Source of the DNA: Stenotrophomonas africana
GTDB taxonomy: Bacteria > Pseudomonadota > Gammaproteobacteria > Xanthomonadales > Xanthomonadaceae
Reading direction: 5' to 3'
DNA length: 64,000 nt
NCBI RefSeq assembly: GCF_013004645.1
Contig: NZ_JABEME010000005.1
Location: forward strand, 186,001-250,000
Shown: positions 48,966 to 58,268 of the stretch, piece after piece
How positions within the stretch are numbered: the stretch's first letter is position 1
Layout of the letters: each line of letters begins with the position of its first letter
Made by a program: the position numbers and the translations under genes
The notes under the pieces: generated by a model
The model's input: only the letters and a program-made list of their open reading frames with translations
Databases searched by the model: none
Told to the model about the DNA's origin: nothing

Positions 48966-49163
48966 GGCTGGCTCCGCCGGGGAAAGAAGTCCCGGTAACC
49001 CCACCCTAGGCGCGGCAGCCGGGCGGGGTGTTACCGCAGCGTGTGCACGCTGCGCAGCTGACTGTGCACGGGTTCACGGCAATGGCCGCAGACGCTGCCG
49101 GCACTAGGGCGTGCCGGCACTGAAGCGTTCATTAAACGGGTTCAACAGGACACTGCGTGGTGA

Positions 49164-49616
49164 TCATTCACCGATGTCTTCATTCCAGATCTCCGGGTGC
49201 TGCGCAATGAAGCCGCCCAGCAGGTCCACGCATTCCTGGCTGTCCAGGTCGATCACGTTGACGCCGTTTTCCCGCAACCAGTCGATGCCGCCCTGGAAGG
49301 TGCGCGATTCGCCCACCACCACGGTGCCGATGTTGAACTGGCGCACCAGGCCCGAGCAGTACCAGCACGGTGCCAGGGTGGTGACCATGATCGTGTCCTG
49401 GTAACGGCGCTGGCGGCCGGCCTTGCGGAACGCATCGGTTTCGCCGTGCACCGACGGGTCGCCTTCCTGCACGCGGCGGTTGTGGCCGCAGCCAAGCAGG
49501 CGGCCGTCGTTGTGGTACAGGGCCGCGCCGATTGGCACGCCGCCCTCGGCCAGTCCCTGGCGGGCTTCGGCGATGGCGGTCTGCAGCAGGGCCTGGTAGT
49601 CGGGCGTGGTGATCAT
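49164..49616 (-). CDS. Cytosine/nucleoside deaminase, yeast FCY1-like
   Basis: A 150-aa zinc deaminase. The zinc site is H57 and E59 in SVHGETDAF with C84 and C87 in TTLAPCWYCSGL; E59 is the proton shuttle. Beyond these, EGGVPIGAALY, GRGHN-like GCGHNRRVQEGD, VVVGES and the end PEIWNEDIGE closely follow yeast cytosine deaminase Fcy1, whose C-terminus also ends in EDIGE. Deamination of cytosine to uracil is therefore likely, but a related base may be the true substrate. Start at MITTPDYQ. Divergent from ubiE. Confidence 0.85.
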   Translation of the reverse strand: MITTPDYQALLQTAIAEARQGLAEGGVPIGAALYHNDGRLLGCGHNRRVQEGDPSVHGETDAFRKAGRQRRYQDTIMVTTLAPCWYCSGLVRQFNIGTVVVGESRTFQGGIDWLRENGVNVIDLDSQECVDLLGGFIAQHPEIWNEDIGE

Positions 49617-49696
49617 GCGGGGCTCCGGTAAGTCGTGGCCCGCCATGATACGGGCAGGGGGTGCCGCTGGCCCCCGGCGGTGCGATAATCGGGGTC

Positions 49697-50458
49697 ATGA
49701 GCGAATCCCCCTACAAAGCCGGTACCACCCATTTCGGGTTCCGCGACGTCGCCGCCAAGGACAAGCAGAAGCTGGTCGGCCAGGTGTTCACCTCGGTCGC
49801 GCGCAACTACGACCTGATGAACGACCTGATGAGCCTGGGCGTGCACCGGGCGTGGAAGCGCTACTACGTGGCCACCGCGCAGGTGAAGCCGGGCGACCGC
49901 GTGCTCGATCTGGCGGGCGGCACCGGCGACATCGCCGCCCTGCTGAAGGAGCGCGTTGGCGCCGAGGGCTCGGTGGTGCTGGGCGACATCAACGCCGGCA
50001 TGCTGTCGGTCGGCCGTGATCGCCTGACCAACCGCGGCCTGGTGCTCGGCCTGGACTACGTGCAGTGCAATGCCGAGGCCCTGCCGTTCCCGGACAACAG
50101 CTTCGACCTGGTCACCATCGCCTTCGGCCTGCGCAACGTGACCGACAAGGATGCCGGCCTGCGCGAGATGTACCGCGTGCTGAAGGTCGGCGGCCAGGCC
50201 CGCGTGCTGGAGTTCTCCGAAGTCACCGCGGACTGGTTCAAGCCGATCTACGACTTCCACTCGTTCAAGATCCTGCCGAAGCTGGGCAAGCTGTTCGCCA
50301 ATGACTCGGACAGCTACCAGTACCTGGCCGAGAGCATCCGCAAGCACCCGCCGCAGGATGAACTGAAGGCGATGATGGGGCAGGCCGGGTTCGAGCGCTG
50401 CCACTACAAGAACCTGACCGGCGGCATCGTTTCGATCCATTCCGGCTACAAGCTGTAA
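49697..50458 (+). CDS. ubiE: Ubiquinone/menaquinone methyltransferase UbiE
   Basis: A 253-aa SAM-dependent C-methyltransferase of quinone synthesis. Motif I is VLDLAGGTGDIAALL; signature YDLMNDLMSLGVHRAWKRYYV and DSYQYLAESIRKHPPQDELKAMM are family marks. The start MSESPYKAGTTHFGF lies directly after GGGGTC; normal length. Confidence 0.97.
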   Translation: MSESPYKAGTTHFGFRDVAAKDKQKLVGQVFTSVARNYDLMNDLMSLGVHRAWKRYYVATAQVKPGDRVLDLAGGTGDIAALLKERVGAEGSVVLGDINAGMLSVGRDRLTNRGLVLGLDYVQCNAEALPFPDNSFDLVTIAFGLRNVTDKDAGLREMYRVLKVGGQARVLEFSEVTADWFKPIYDFHSFKILPKLGKLFANDSDSYQYLAESIRKHPPQDELKAMMGQAGFERCHYKNLTGGIVSIHSGYKL

Positions 50459-50471
50459 GCCCGTTGTTCCG

Positions 50472-50547
50472 GTAGTGCCGGCTGCTGGCCGGCATCTGCG
50501 CGGCCAATCACCGGGCGACGGGGTTGCCGGCCAGCGGCCGGCACTAC
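50472..50547. repeat. GTAG (SMAG) repeat dimer
   Basis: GTAGTGCCGGCTGCTGGCCGGCA and an inverted TGCCGGCCAGCGGCCGGCA ending in CTAC, between ubiE and the M1 peptidase. Confidence 0.92.
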
Positions 50548-50641
50548 CGGCCCTGTGTCCGCCATTACCCCGCACCGCGCAACGCCTGCGGGGCCGGAGG
50601 GAGGTACCATTGGGGTTTGATCCCCGTAACGGTCCCGATTC

Positions 50642-52570
50642 ATGCGTAATCCGCTGATGCTCCTTCCGCTGGCCGTGGCCCTGGCCGCCGGCTGCTCCCA
50701 GGAGGCGGCCGCGCCCGCCGCCGCCCCGACTGCCGCAAAGGCCCCCGCCGCCCCCGTGAACGCCGAGAACCGCAGCCACGACGAAAGCTCGTACGCCGAG
50801 CCGGACAAGGTCGTCATCAAGGACATCGCGCTGGACCTGAAGCTGGATTTCGACCAGAAGCAGATCGGCGGCACCGCCACCTACACCCTGGAATGGAAGC
50901 AGAAGGACGCCAAGCAGCTGGTGCTCGACACCCGCGAGCTGACCGTGTCCAAGGTCGAGGCCGTCGGTGCCGATGGCGCGCGCAGCCCGCTGCAGTTCGC
51001 GCTGGCCCCGGTCGACAAGGTGTTCGGCAGCAAGCTGACCATCGAGACCCCGGAACAGCCGGCCAAGGTGGAAGTGACCTACCACACCGCACCGACCGCC
51101 TCGGGCCTGCAGTGGCTGGCGCCGTCGATGACCGAAGGCAAGAAGCTGCCCTTCATGTTCAGCCAGTCGCAGGCCATCCATGCCCGTTCCTGGGTGCCGC
51201 TGCAGGACACCCCGAGCGTGCGCTTCACCTACAGCGCGCACGTGGTCTCGCGCCCGGACGTAATGGTCCTGATGAGCGCCGACAACGATCCGAAGGCCGC
51301 GCGTGATGGTGACTACACCTTCAAGATGCCGCAGCCGATTCCGTCCTACCTGCTGGCCATCGCCGCCGGCGACCTGGTGTTCGAGCCGATCTCCGGCCGC
51401 TCCGGCGTCTGGGCCGAGCCGACCATGGTCAACAAGGCCGCCAAGGAATTCGAAGACACCGAGAAGATGATCGGTGCCGCCGAGAAGCTGTACGGCGAAT
51501 ACCGCTGGGGCCGCTACGACATGCTGGTGCTGCCGCCGTCGTTCCCGTTCGGCGGCATGGAAAACCCGCGCCTGACCTTCGCCACTCCGACCGTGATTGT
51601 CGGCGACAAGTCGCTGGTCTCGCTGGTCGCCCACGAACTGGCGCACAGCTGGTCGGGCAACCTGGTGACCAACGCCAGCTGGAAGGACATCTGGCTCAAT
51701 GAAGGCTTCACGACCTACGTCCAGGGCCGCATCACCGAAGCGCTGTATGGCAAGGAGATGGCCGAGATGGAGAAGCAGATCGACCAGACCGACCTGCTGG
51801 CCGAAGTGAAGGACATGAGCCCGGCCGACCAGGCGCTGGCGCTGCCGCCGCTGAACGAGCGCGACCCCGACGAAGCCCTCAGCCAGGTGGCCTACGTCAA
51901 GGGTGCATGGTTCCTGGAATTCCTGGAACAGCGCTTCGGCCGCGAGACCTTCGATCCGTTCCTGCGTGGCTGGTTCGATGACCACGCCTTCCAGAGCGCG
52001 AACACCGACCAGTTCGTCGCGTACATGAAGAAGAACCTGCTGCCGAAGAAGCCGTCGGCAGTGACCGAGGCCGAGCTGAAGGCATGGCTGGACGAGCCGG
52101 GCATTCCGGCGTTCGCGGCCAAGGCGCAGTCGCGCAACTTCAGCAGCGTCGATACCGCGCGCATCGCCTTCGCCAGCGCCGGCACCGTGCCGAGCAGCCA
52201 GGTCATCGCCGACTGGAGCACGCAGGAATGGGTGCGCTTCATCGACGGCCTGGGTGCGACCCAGCCGCTGGACAAGCTGGCCACGCTGGACAAGGCCTTC
52301 CACTTCACCGGCACCCCGAATGGCGAGATCGCCATGCGCTGGTACCCGCTGGCGATCCGCAGCGGCTACGAGCAGGCCAATGAAGGCGCGGCTGCGTTCA
52401 TCGAGCGCGTCGGCCGTCGCAAGCTGATCCTGCCGATCTACGCCGAACTGGTGAAGACTCCGAAGGGGCTGGAACTGGCCAAGCAGGCCTTCGAAAAGGC
52501 CAAGCCGGGCTATCACCCGATCACCACCGCCTCGGTCCAGGACATGCTGGCCAAGGCTGAAGCCAAGTAA
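50642..52570 (+). CDS. M1 family aminopeptidase, lipoprotein
   Basis: A 642-aa zinc aminopeptidase. The signal MRNPLMLLPLAVALAAGCSQ has a lipobox, so it is anchored in the envelope rather than cytoplasmic. The substrate motif is GGMENP and the zinc site is HELAHSWSGNLVTNASWKDIWLNEGFTTY. The leukotriene-A4-hydrolase-like C-terminal helical domain follows (from about residue 460). A short Ala/Pro linker lies after the lipid anchor. Confidence 0.94.
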   Translation: MRNPLMLLPLAVALAAGCSQEAAAPAAAPTAAKAPAAPVNAENRSHDESSYAEPDKVVIKDIALDLKLDFDQKQIGGTATYTLEWKQKDAKQLVLDTRELTVSKVEAVGADGARSPLQFALAPVDKVFGSKLTIETPEQPAKVEVTYHTAPTASGLQWLAPSMTEGKKLPFMFSQSQAIHARSWVPLQDTPSVRFTYSAHVVSRPDVMVLMSADNDPKAARDGDYTFKMPQPIPSYLLAIAAGDLVFEPISGRSGVWAEPTMVNKAAKEFEDTEKMIGAAEKLYGEYRWGRYDMLVLPPSFPFGGMENPRLTFATPTVIVGDKSLVSLVAHELAHSWSGNLVTNASWKDIWLNEGFTTYVQGRITEALYGKEMAEMEKQIDQTDLLAEVKDMSPADQALALPPLNERDPDEALSQVAYVKGAWFLEFLEQRFGRETFDPFLRGWFDDHAFQSANTDQFVAYMKKNLLPKKPSAVTEAELKAWLDEPGIPAFAAKAQSRNFSSVDTARIAFASAGTVPSSQVIADWSTQEWVRFIDGLGATQPLDKLATLDKAFHFTGTPNGEIAMRWYPLAIRSGYEQANEGAAAFIERVGRRKLILPIYAELVKTPKGLELAKQAFEKAKPGYHPITTASVQDMLAKAEAK

Positions 52571-52576
52571 GAAAAC

Positions 52577-52605
52577 GCGCCGGGCATCCCCCGGCGCTTT
52601 TTTTT
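52577..52605 (+). terminator. Rho-independent terminator after the M1 peptidase
   Basis: Stem GCGCCGGG / CCCGGCGC with a 5-nt loop and eight T, directly abutting a GTAG repeat. Confidence 0.88.
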
Positions 52606-52665
52606 GTAGAGTCGAGCCATGCTCGACTGGCTCTTCAACAGCAGTCGAGCATGGCTCGACTCTAC
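52606..52665. repeat. GTAG (SMAG) repeat dimer
   Basis: GTAGAGTCGAGCCATGCTCGACT and the inverted copy ending CTCGACTCTAC, 30 bp before the lipoprotein start. Confidence 0.92.
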
Positions 52666-52695
52666 AGAATCGCGAATACACGAAGGACCTCCACC

Positions 52696-53427
52696 ATGAA
52701 ACGACTGATCCTGCTCACCGCCTGTACGTTGGCCCTGGCCGCCTGCAGCAACCCCGAGGAAGAGCGCAAGGCGCAGGAAGCCGCCGCGGCCGCCGTGCAG
52801 GCGCAGAAGGAGGCCAAGGCCGAAGACGTGGCCAAGCAGTACGACATGGCCGTGGCCGCGCAGGACTGGGAGCGTGCGCGCCTGCATGGCGCTTCGCTGC
52901 TGGACCAGTACAAGGACACCGCTGCCGCCGAGCGCATCGCCGCAGGCTTCGACGAGGTCAAAGCCAAGGGTGATGCCGCGCGCGACCTGCGCCGCATGCA
53001 GGCGCTATGGCAGTACAACCAGATTCCGGTGGGCAACAAGGGCAACCAGGTTTCGGCGCAGATCTACAGCAAGGAACGGGTGGACGTGGATGGCAGCGGC
53101 GCCAAGCCGGTGCAGCTGGTGTTCCGCGATCACCCGGAGTGGAAGCGGCATGCGTATCTGGTGCTGCAGGCCGGCGATTTCCGTTGCCCGCAGTGCACGG
53201 TGAAAGTGACCGTGGACGACGGCAAGCCGATTTCCATGGCGGCGTGGCGCCCGAAGACCGATGAAGCCATTGCCCTGTTCATCACCGACCAGAAGGCGCT
53301 GTGGAAGCTGGCGCGCAAGGGCAAGTCGATCAGCATCGAGTTCCCGGTCAAGGCCGGTGGTACCCGCACCGCTGTGTTCGAAACCGGTGGCGTCGACGCC
53401 AGCCGCATGCCGCAGTGGTGGCAGTGA
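52696..53427 (+). CDS. Predicted lipoprotein of unknown function
   Basis: A 243-aa envelope lipoprotein. Signal MKRLILLTACTLALAACSN with lipobox LAAC. A charged helical segment follows (EEERKAQEAAAAAVQAQKEAKAEDVAKQYD), then a beta-rich C-terminal domain with a CPQC motif (GDFRCPQCTVKV) that could bind metal or form a disulfide. I do not recognise the family. The stop overlaps the HAD gene start. Confidence 0.8.
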   Translation: MKRLILLTACTLALAACSNPEEERKAQEAAAAAVQAQKEAKAEDVAKQYDMAVAAQDWERARLHGASLLDQYKDTAAAERIAAGFDEVKAKGDAARDLRRMQALWQYNQIPVGNKGNQVSAQIYSKERVDVDGSGAKPVQLVFRDHPEWKRHAYLVLQAGDFRCPQCTVKVTVDDGKPISMAAWRPKTDEAIALFITDQKALWKLARKGKSISIEFPVKAGGTRTAVFETGGVDASRMPQWWQ

Positions 53428-54047
53428 AGGTTGCGGCGGGCATCGCAGTGCACGCCTTGTCCGCGATCCGGCACTGGGTGTTCGACATGGATGGCACGCT
53501 GACTGTGGCCGTGCATGATTTCGCCGCGATCCGCCGCGCGCTGGAGATCGCCGCGGAGGAAGACATCCTCGACCATATCGCAGCGCTGCCGGATGCGCCG
53601 GCGCAGGCCAAGCGCGAGTGGCTGTTGGATCACGAACGTGCGCTGGCCGAGGAGGCGCTGCCGGCGCCGGGTGCGGTGAAGCTGCTGCGCGCGCTGTCGG
53701 CGGCAGGCTGCCGGCTGGGCATCCTGACCCGCAACGATCATGCGCTGGCGAAGCTGACGCTGGAGGCGATCGGGGTCGGGGCGTTGTTCGACGACGCCGA
53801 CATCATCGGCCGCGATGAAGCGGTGCCCAAGCCCTCGCCGGATGGCCTGCAGCAGCATCTTCGTCGCTGGGGCATCGGGGCTGCGCAGGCGGTGATGGTC
53901 GGTGACCACGCCTACGACCTGGAGTGCGGCCGTGCCGCGGGCGCCCATACCGTGCTGGTCAACCTGCCGGAGAACCCGTGGCCCGGCAGTGCCGACTGGC
54001 ATTTCGCCGATTGCCGCGCCTTGCTGGCGGCCTGGCAGGGCGGCTGA
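53424..54047 (+). CDS. HAD-family hydrolase (phosphatase-like)
   Basis: A 207-aa haloacid dehalogenase-type phosphatase. Motif I is VFDMDGTLT with the nucleophile Asp, motif II LGILTRND, the Lys is in DEAVPKPSPDGL and motif IV is MVGDHAYDLECGRAAG. A helical cap follows motif I, as in the phosphoglycolate phosphatase/beta-phosphoglucomutase group. GTG start at 53424 overlaps the lipoprotein stop. Substrate unknown. Confidence 0.9.
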   Translation: MKVAAGIAVHALSAIRHWVFDMDGTLTVAVHDFAAIRRALEIAAEEDILDHIAALPDAPAQAKREWLLDHERALAEEALPAPGAVKLLRALSAAGCRLGILTRNDHALAKLTLEAIGVGALFDDADIIGRDEAVPKPSPDGLQQHLRRWGIGAAQAVMVGDHAYDLECGRAAGAHTVLVNLPENPWPGSADWHFADCRALLAAWQGG

Positions 54048-54051
54048 CGAT

Positions 54052-54210
54052 GTAGAGCCGAGCCCACGCTCGGCTGCTCTCCGGTCAGATCGCGCTGGCG
54101 CGTGCAAGCCGAGCATGGGCTCGGCTCCACAGAGCGCAGGCAACGTGCCGGTCGGAGGTTCCGGCAGTGCCGGCCGCTGGCCGGCCGTGTCGACCAAGGT
54201 CGACACCTAC
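54052..54210. repeat. Cluster of GTAG (SMAG) repeats
   Basis: A dimer of the GCCGAGC/GCTCGGC type (54052-54130), a TGCCGGCCGCTGGCCGGC copy at 54168-54185 and GTGTCGACCAAGGTCGACAC with CTAC ending at 54210. All lie between convergent genes. Confidence 0.88.
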
Positions 54211-54244
54211 CAACAGCATTCCCAGCAGCACATCGGGTGGAAAG

Positions 54245-54281
54245 CCCCCTTGTTGTTCAAGGGGGCGCGCCGAAGGCGCGG
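54245..54281. terminator. Double hairpin between convergent genes
   Basis: CCCCCTTG / CAAGGGGG with a 5-nt loop, followed at once by a second hairpin GCGCC / GGCGC. It is 30 bp from the stop of the kinase gene. Confidence 0.5.
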
Positions 54282-54310
54282 GGATAAGGTGGCATGCGCG
54301 GGCAGTTCGT

Positions 54311-55249
54311 TTACGCGTTCAACGCGTAACCGAACTGCTGCTTGAACTGCTCGTTGAACTCGTCGAAGGTGAAGCGCTGGTTCTGCGTGCCCGGGTGCTC
54401 GACCTTCAGTGCGCCCATCAGGTTGCCCATGCGGCCGATGGTCAGCCAGTCGTAGCCCTTCTGGATGCCGTAGATCAGGCCGGCGCGGAAGGCGTCGCCA
54501 CAGCCGGTCGGGTCGACCACGCGGCGCTCGTGCGCCGGCGGGATGTCGTAGCTCTTTTCCGGGGTGTGGATGACCGCGCCCTTCGGGCCGCGGGTGGTGA
54601 TGTAGGCCTTGACCCGGCTGACGATCTCCTTCTCGTCCCAGCCGGTGCGTTCCTGCAGCAGGTTCGACTCGTAGTCGTTCACCACCACGTAGTCGGCCTG
54701 CTCGATGAACTCGCGCAGTTCCGGGCCGTTGAACAGCGGCATGGCCTGGCCCGGGTCGAAGATGAACGGGATGCCGTCTTCGTGGAATTCCTGCGCGTTC
54801 TGGATCATGCCCTCGCGGCCGTCCGGGCCGACCAGACCCAGGGTCACGCCCGGCACGCCACGCACGTGGTTCTCGTAGGAACGCATCATCGCGCCCGGGT
54901 GGAAGGCGGTGATCTGGTTGTTGTCGTGGTCGGTGGTGATGAACGCCTGCGGGGTGAACAGCTCATCGATCACGCGCACGCGCGACAGGTCGATGCCCAA
55001 GCCTTCGAAGTACTCGCGGTACGGGCCGAAGTCCGAACCCACGGTGCCCATCGGGATCGGCTGGCCGCCCAGCAGGTGCAGGTTGTAAGCGATGTTGCCG
55101 GCGCAGCCGCCGAACTCGCGGCGCATGCGCGGCACCAGGAAGGACACGTTCAGGATGTGCACCTTGTCCGGCAGGATGTGATTCTTGAACTGGTCCGGGA
55201 ACACCATGATGGTGTCGAAGGCAAGAGAACCACAGATCAGAGCGGACAT
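54311..55249 (-). CDS. PfkB-family carbohydrate/nucleoside kinase
   Basis: A 312-aa ribokinase-superfamily kinase. GGCAGNIAYNLHLLG is the first signature and DPTGCGDAFRAGL the second, with catalytic Asp in GCGD. The order and length are those of bacterial adenosine-kinase-like members; the phosphoryl acceptor could be adenosine or a sugar. Confidence 0.9.
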   Translation of the reverse strand: MSALICGSLAFDTIMVFPDQFKNHILPDKVHILNVSFLVPRMRREFGGCAGNIAYNLHLLGGQPIPMGTVGSDFGPYREYFEGLGIDLSRVRVIDELFTPQAFITTDHDNNQITAFHPGAMMRSYENHVRGVPGVTLGLVGPDGREGMIQNAQEFHEDGIPFIFDPGQAMPLFNGPELREFIEQADYVVVNDYESNLLQERTGWDEKEIVSRVKAYITTRGPKGAVIHTPEKSYDIPPAHERRVVDPTGCGDAFRAGLIYGIQKGYDWLTIGRMGNLMGALKVEHPGTQNQRFTFDEFNEQFKQQFGYALNA

Positions 55250-55421
55250 CGATGTAAGCCTATGCGGTGAATTTTGGGGTGGGCCGGCCCGGTTCGGCGG
55301 GCAAGCAAACGGCGCCCTTGGGCGCCCGACGGCGCAAAGGTTACCCGCTGGTGCCGCTCAGGGCCAGAAGCGGGTGAGACCCGATCAGGCCGAAAGCCTG
55401 TGAAGACGCGGGTTCAGCTAG

Positions 55422-56579
<1,158 letters not shown>

Positions 56580-56621
56580 GCCGTCCCGGCTGCCTGCGCC
56601 CGCAGCGCCCCTCCGGGGTGC

Positions 56622-56642
56622 GGCCCACCACGAGGGTGGGCC
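56622..56642 (+). other. Hairpin in the mreB-mreC gap
   Basis: Perfect 8-bp stem GGCCCACC / GGTGGGCC with a 5-nt loop. It lacks a T-run, so it may stall or protect RNA rather than terminate; more mreB than mreC transcript would result. Confidence 0.45.
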
Positions 56643-56700
56643 GGCACCGGCGGGGCGCCCGCGTGTTTCCCTTCCGCCTTCTGCCAGTTGAATCGTTGCC

Positions 56701-57783
56701 GTGCCGCCCTACGCCGGACCTCCCGTTGCTTCCCGATCCGGTGATGCCGCCAGCCCGCTGCGTCTGCTGGCTTATCTCGCACTGGCCATCACCCTGATCG
56801 TGCTTGACGACCAGGCCGGCTGGCTCGCGCAGCTGCGCGGGCAGGCCAACAGCCTGGTGCAGCCGGTATGGGCACTGGCGGGCCTGCCGGGCAAGCTCGG
56901 CAACCAGGTCAAGGATTCGGCGGCCAGCCACGGCCAGCTGGTCAACGAGAACCGTGAACTGCGCAACCAGCTGCTGCTGGCCAACGCGCGCCTGACCCGC
57001 CTGCAGACCGCCGCGCTGGACAACGCCCAGCTGCGCGAACTGCTGAACGTGGCCGAGCGCAGTGGCCTGGACGTGCAGCTGGCGCCGATCCTGGACATCG
57101 ACCTGGACCCGGTGAAGCAGCGCCTGGTACTCGACGCCGGCAGTCGCGAAGGCGTGCACGTCGGCCAGGCGGTGATCGATGCCGGCGGCCTGATGGGCCA
57201 GGTGATCAGCGTCACTGGCGGTACCTCCACCGTGCTGCTGCTGACCGACCCCGACCACGCGGTGCCGGTGACCGTGGCCCGCAACGGCGTGCGCCTGATC
57301 GTCTACGGCCGCGGCGACAAGCTGGAACTGCGCGACATCCCGCTCAGCGCCGGCGTTGAAGTGGGCGATGAGATCGTCACCTCCGGCCTCGGTGGCCGTT
57401 TCCCGGCTGGCTTCCCGGTCGGCACCATCACCGGCCTGCGCCCGGACGACACCCATGCCTTCCTGGTTGGCGAACTGAAGCCGGCCGCCCAGCTGGACCG
57501 CGGCCGCGATGTGCTGCTGCTGCGCCCCGGCGCTGCGATCCGTATTCCGCCGAACCTGCGCCTGCAGCTGGAAGAGACCGCCCCGGGTGGCCCGGCCACC
57601 GGTGCCGCTGTACCGGCCCCGACAGCGCCGCCTGCCACTTCGCCTGCCGCGGGCCCGGCTTCGGTGGCGGCAACGCCTGCGCCTGCGACGGCAACGCCGG
57701 CTGCCCCATCGCCAGCCGAAGCCGCGTCGACCGTGCCGCAAGCGACTGAACCGCCCCCGCCCGCTGCGGAGGCCCAGCGATGA
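56701..57783 (+). CDS. mreC: Cell-shape protein MreC
   Basis: A 360-aa bitopic inner-membrane protein. One helix, LRLLAYLALAITLIVLDDQAGWL, then a coiled coil (LVNENRELRNQLLLANARLTRLQTAALDNAQLRELLN) and two beta-barrels (for example DAGSREGVHVGQAVIDAGGLMGQVI). The C-terminal 75 residues are an Ala/Pro/Thr-rich tail, longer than in E. coli. GTG start at 56701. It overlaps mreD by 4 bp. Confidence 0.95.
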   Translation: MPPYAGPPVASRSGDAASPLRLLAYLALAITLIVLDDQAGWLAQLRGQANSLVQPVWALAGLPGKLGNQVKDSAASHGQLVNENRELRNQLLLANARLTRLQTAALDNAQLRELLNVAERSGLDVQLAPILDIDLDPVKQRLVLDAGSREGVHVGQAVIDAGGLMGQVISVTGGTSTVLLLTDPDHAVPVTVARNGVRLIVYGRGDKLELRDIPLSAGVEVGDEIVTSGLGGRFPAGFPVGTITGLRPDDTHAFLVGELKPAAQLDRGRDVLLLRPGAAIRIPPNLRLQLEETAPGGPATGAAVPAPTAPPATSPAAGPASVAATPAPATATPAAPSPAEAASTVPQATEPPPPAAEAQR

Positions 57784-58265
57784 GCCGCCTGCGCGACAAC
57801 CCATGGGTGCTGCCGGCCAGCCTGGTGGTGGCGCTGCTGCTGGGTCTGCTGCCGTTGCCGGCGCTGCTGCAGCCGCTGCGCCCGTACTGGCTGGCGCTGG
57901 TGCTGGCCTATTGGGTGATCGAAGCGCCCGAGCGCGTCGGCCTGGGCGTCGCTTTCACCAGTGGCGTCATCGCCGACCTGCTGTACGGCGGCGTGCTTGG
58001 CGAACAGGCACTGCGGCTGGTGATGCTGGCCTTCATCCTGCAGCGCTTCCGCGCCCGCATCCGCTTCTTCCCGATGTCGCAGCAGATGCTGGCCATCGGC
58101 GGCCTGCTGTTCAACGACCGCATCGTCAGCGCGCTGGTGCACATCCTGGTGGGTGAACCCACCCTGCCGTGGTCGTACTGGTGGGCACCGCTGCTGGGCA
58201 TGGGCCTGTGGCCGCTGGTGTTCGTGCTGCTGGATGCGGTGCGCTTCGGCAAGCGTGGGCGCTGA
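57780..58265 (+). CDS. mreD: Cell-shape protein MreD
   Basis: A 161-aa inner-membrane protein with five to six helices (LPASLVVALLLGLLPLPALL, PYWLALVLAYWVIEAP, VGLGVAFTSGVIADLLYGGVLG). It links MreC to the elongation synthase complex. It starts within the mreC stop. Confidence 0.94.
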   Translation: MSRLRDNPWVLPASLVVALLLGLLPLPALLQPLRPYWLALVLAYWVIEAPERVGLGVAFTSGVIADLLYGGVLGEQALRLVMLAFILQRFRARIRFFPMSQQMLAIGGLLFNDRIVSALVHILVGEPTLPWSYWWAPLLGMGLWPLVFVLLDAVRFGKRGR

Positions 58266-58268
58266 GCC

